From NCBI GenBank assembly GCA_023424475.1, contig JAFADX010000356.1, positions 1-43,110 of the forward strand: a stretch of 43,110 nt of DNA, written 5' to 3'. The notes under the pieces were generated by a model. It searched no databases. It was not told the DNA's origin and was given only the letters and a program-made list of their open reading frames with translations. Shown piece after piece: positions 42,961-43,110 of the stretch; the stretch's first letter is position 1, and each line of letters opens with the position of its first letter. This DNA comes from Pseudomonadota bacterium (GTDB taxonomy: Bacteria; Pseudomonadota; Alphaproteobacteria; Acetobacterales; Acetobacteraceae). The translations under genes were made by a program, and so were the position numbers.

Positions 42961-43110
42961 GTGTGGACAGTTACCTCAACCACAGGATGGTGGCGGCGAG
43001 AGTGACGATGCTGAGGTAGTTCCTGGCGGTCTTCTCGTATCGCGTCGCGACGCGGCGGAACTGTTTGAGCTTGCTGAAGCAGCACTCGATCAGATGCCGC
43101 TGTGCGTAGA
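42961..43110 (-). mobile_element. 3' end of an IS5-family insertion sequence
   Basis: The outer end, read inward on the plus strand, starts GTGTGGAC (42961-42968), matching the outer octamer at the left edge (117-110, minus strand). The element interrupts or abuts the IclR pseudogene. The exact boundary is uncertain by a few bases. Confidence 0.6.
42971..43110 (-). CDS. IS5-family transposase, C-terminal fragment (runs off the right edge)
   Basis: The minus strand encodes the final 45 residues of a DDE transposase, including QRHLIECCFSKLKQFRRVAT and YEKTARNYLSIVTLAATILW, ending TAA at 42971-42973. HLIECCFSKLKQFRRVATRYEK is the C-terminal catalytic-Glu region of IS5/IS427-type enzymes. The 5' part lies beyond the window. 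It points the same way as the N-terminal fragment at positions 1-51. Confidence 0.88.
   Translation of the reverse strand, partial: YAQRHLIECCFSKLKQFRRVATRYEKTARNYLSIVTLAATILWLR

Noticed and set aside
1..43110. Circular plasmid closed by one IS copy
   Set aside because: The edge fragments would allow it, but polA and the general gene content point to a chromosome and no replication or partition genes are seen.
1..43110. CRISPR arrays, tRNA or rRNA genes, prophage or defence islands
   Set aside because: No regularly spaced repeats, cloverleaf-like sequences, rRNA stretches, phage structural genes or recognisable defence genes were seen on reading through.

Overview
The window is about 43 kb of very GC-rich DNA with strong GC bias at third codon positions. 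Gene content (polA, a cbb3 oxidase, Tat-type signal peptides, many CoA-dependent catabolic genes, zf-CHCC and DUF2237 proteins) fits an alphaproteobacterium, most likely an Acetobacteraceae/Roseomonas-like organism. That placement is an inference from remembered family resemblance, not from a search. polA argues for a chromosomal location.

Layout. Positions 1-120 hold the 5' end of an IS5-family element. 121-1841 (minus) carry a DUF218 protein and an alpha/beta-hydrolase lipoprotein. 1970-6294 (plus) carry a zf-CHCC protein, DNA polymerase I and an MFS exporter, followed by an orphan hybrid histidine kinase (6456-8654). 8659-10276 (minus) is a compact lipid-type operon: a hotdog dehydratase, an LpxL-like acyltransferase and a DUF2237 protein. 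A 64-bp repeat then precedes a FAD oxidoreductase (10494-11825).

11992-16091 is a ferrous-iron uptake operon behind a Fur-like palindrome. It encodes an EfeU permease fused to an EfeO-like cupredoxin plus a degenerate M75-like tail, an EfeB DyP peroxidase, and a separate M75 protein (EfeM/EfeO type). 16622-21715 is a tightly coupled cbb3 oxidase operon: ccoN, ccoO, ccoQ, ccoP, a 54-aa membrane protein, DUF2189, ccoS, a 77-aa unknown and DUF6522. No ccoG, ccoH or ccoI is present here.

21771-42222 is a catabolic region. A TetR regulator is divergent from an acyl-CoA ligase. The ligase is followed by an enoyl-CoA hydratase, a polyamine-type ABC importer, a second YWW-type FAD oxidoreductase and an acyl-CoA dehydrogenase. 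Convergent to these lie a MaoC protein, an AroE-like dehydrogenase and a Gfo/Idh/MocA dehydrogenase. A second (peptide/opine-type) ABC importer follows. It is split by an antisense enoyl-CoA hydratase whose end coincides with the second copy of the 64-bp repeat, and it continues through a fused Dpp/Opp ATPase into a CoA-transferase and a MaoC hydratase. Together these look like import, oxidation or activation, and beta-oxidation-like breakdown of one or two small substrates that I cannot name.

42242-43110 holds a broken IclR-type regulator and the 3' end of an IS5-family transposase, in the same orientation as the one at the left edge. The most notable points are the dispersed repeat with an invariant stem, the EfeU-EfeO-like fusion, the unusual cbb3 accessory set, and the uncharacterised catabolic region.
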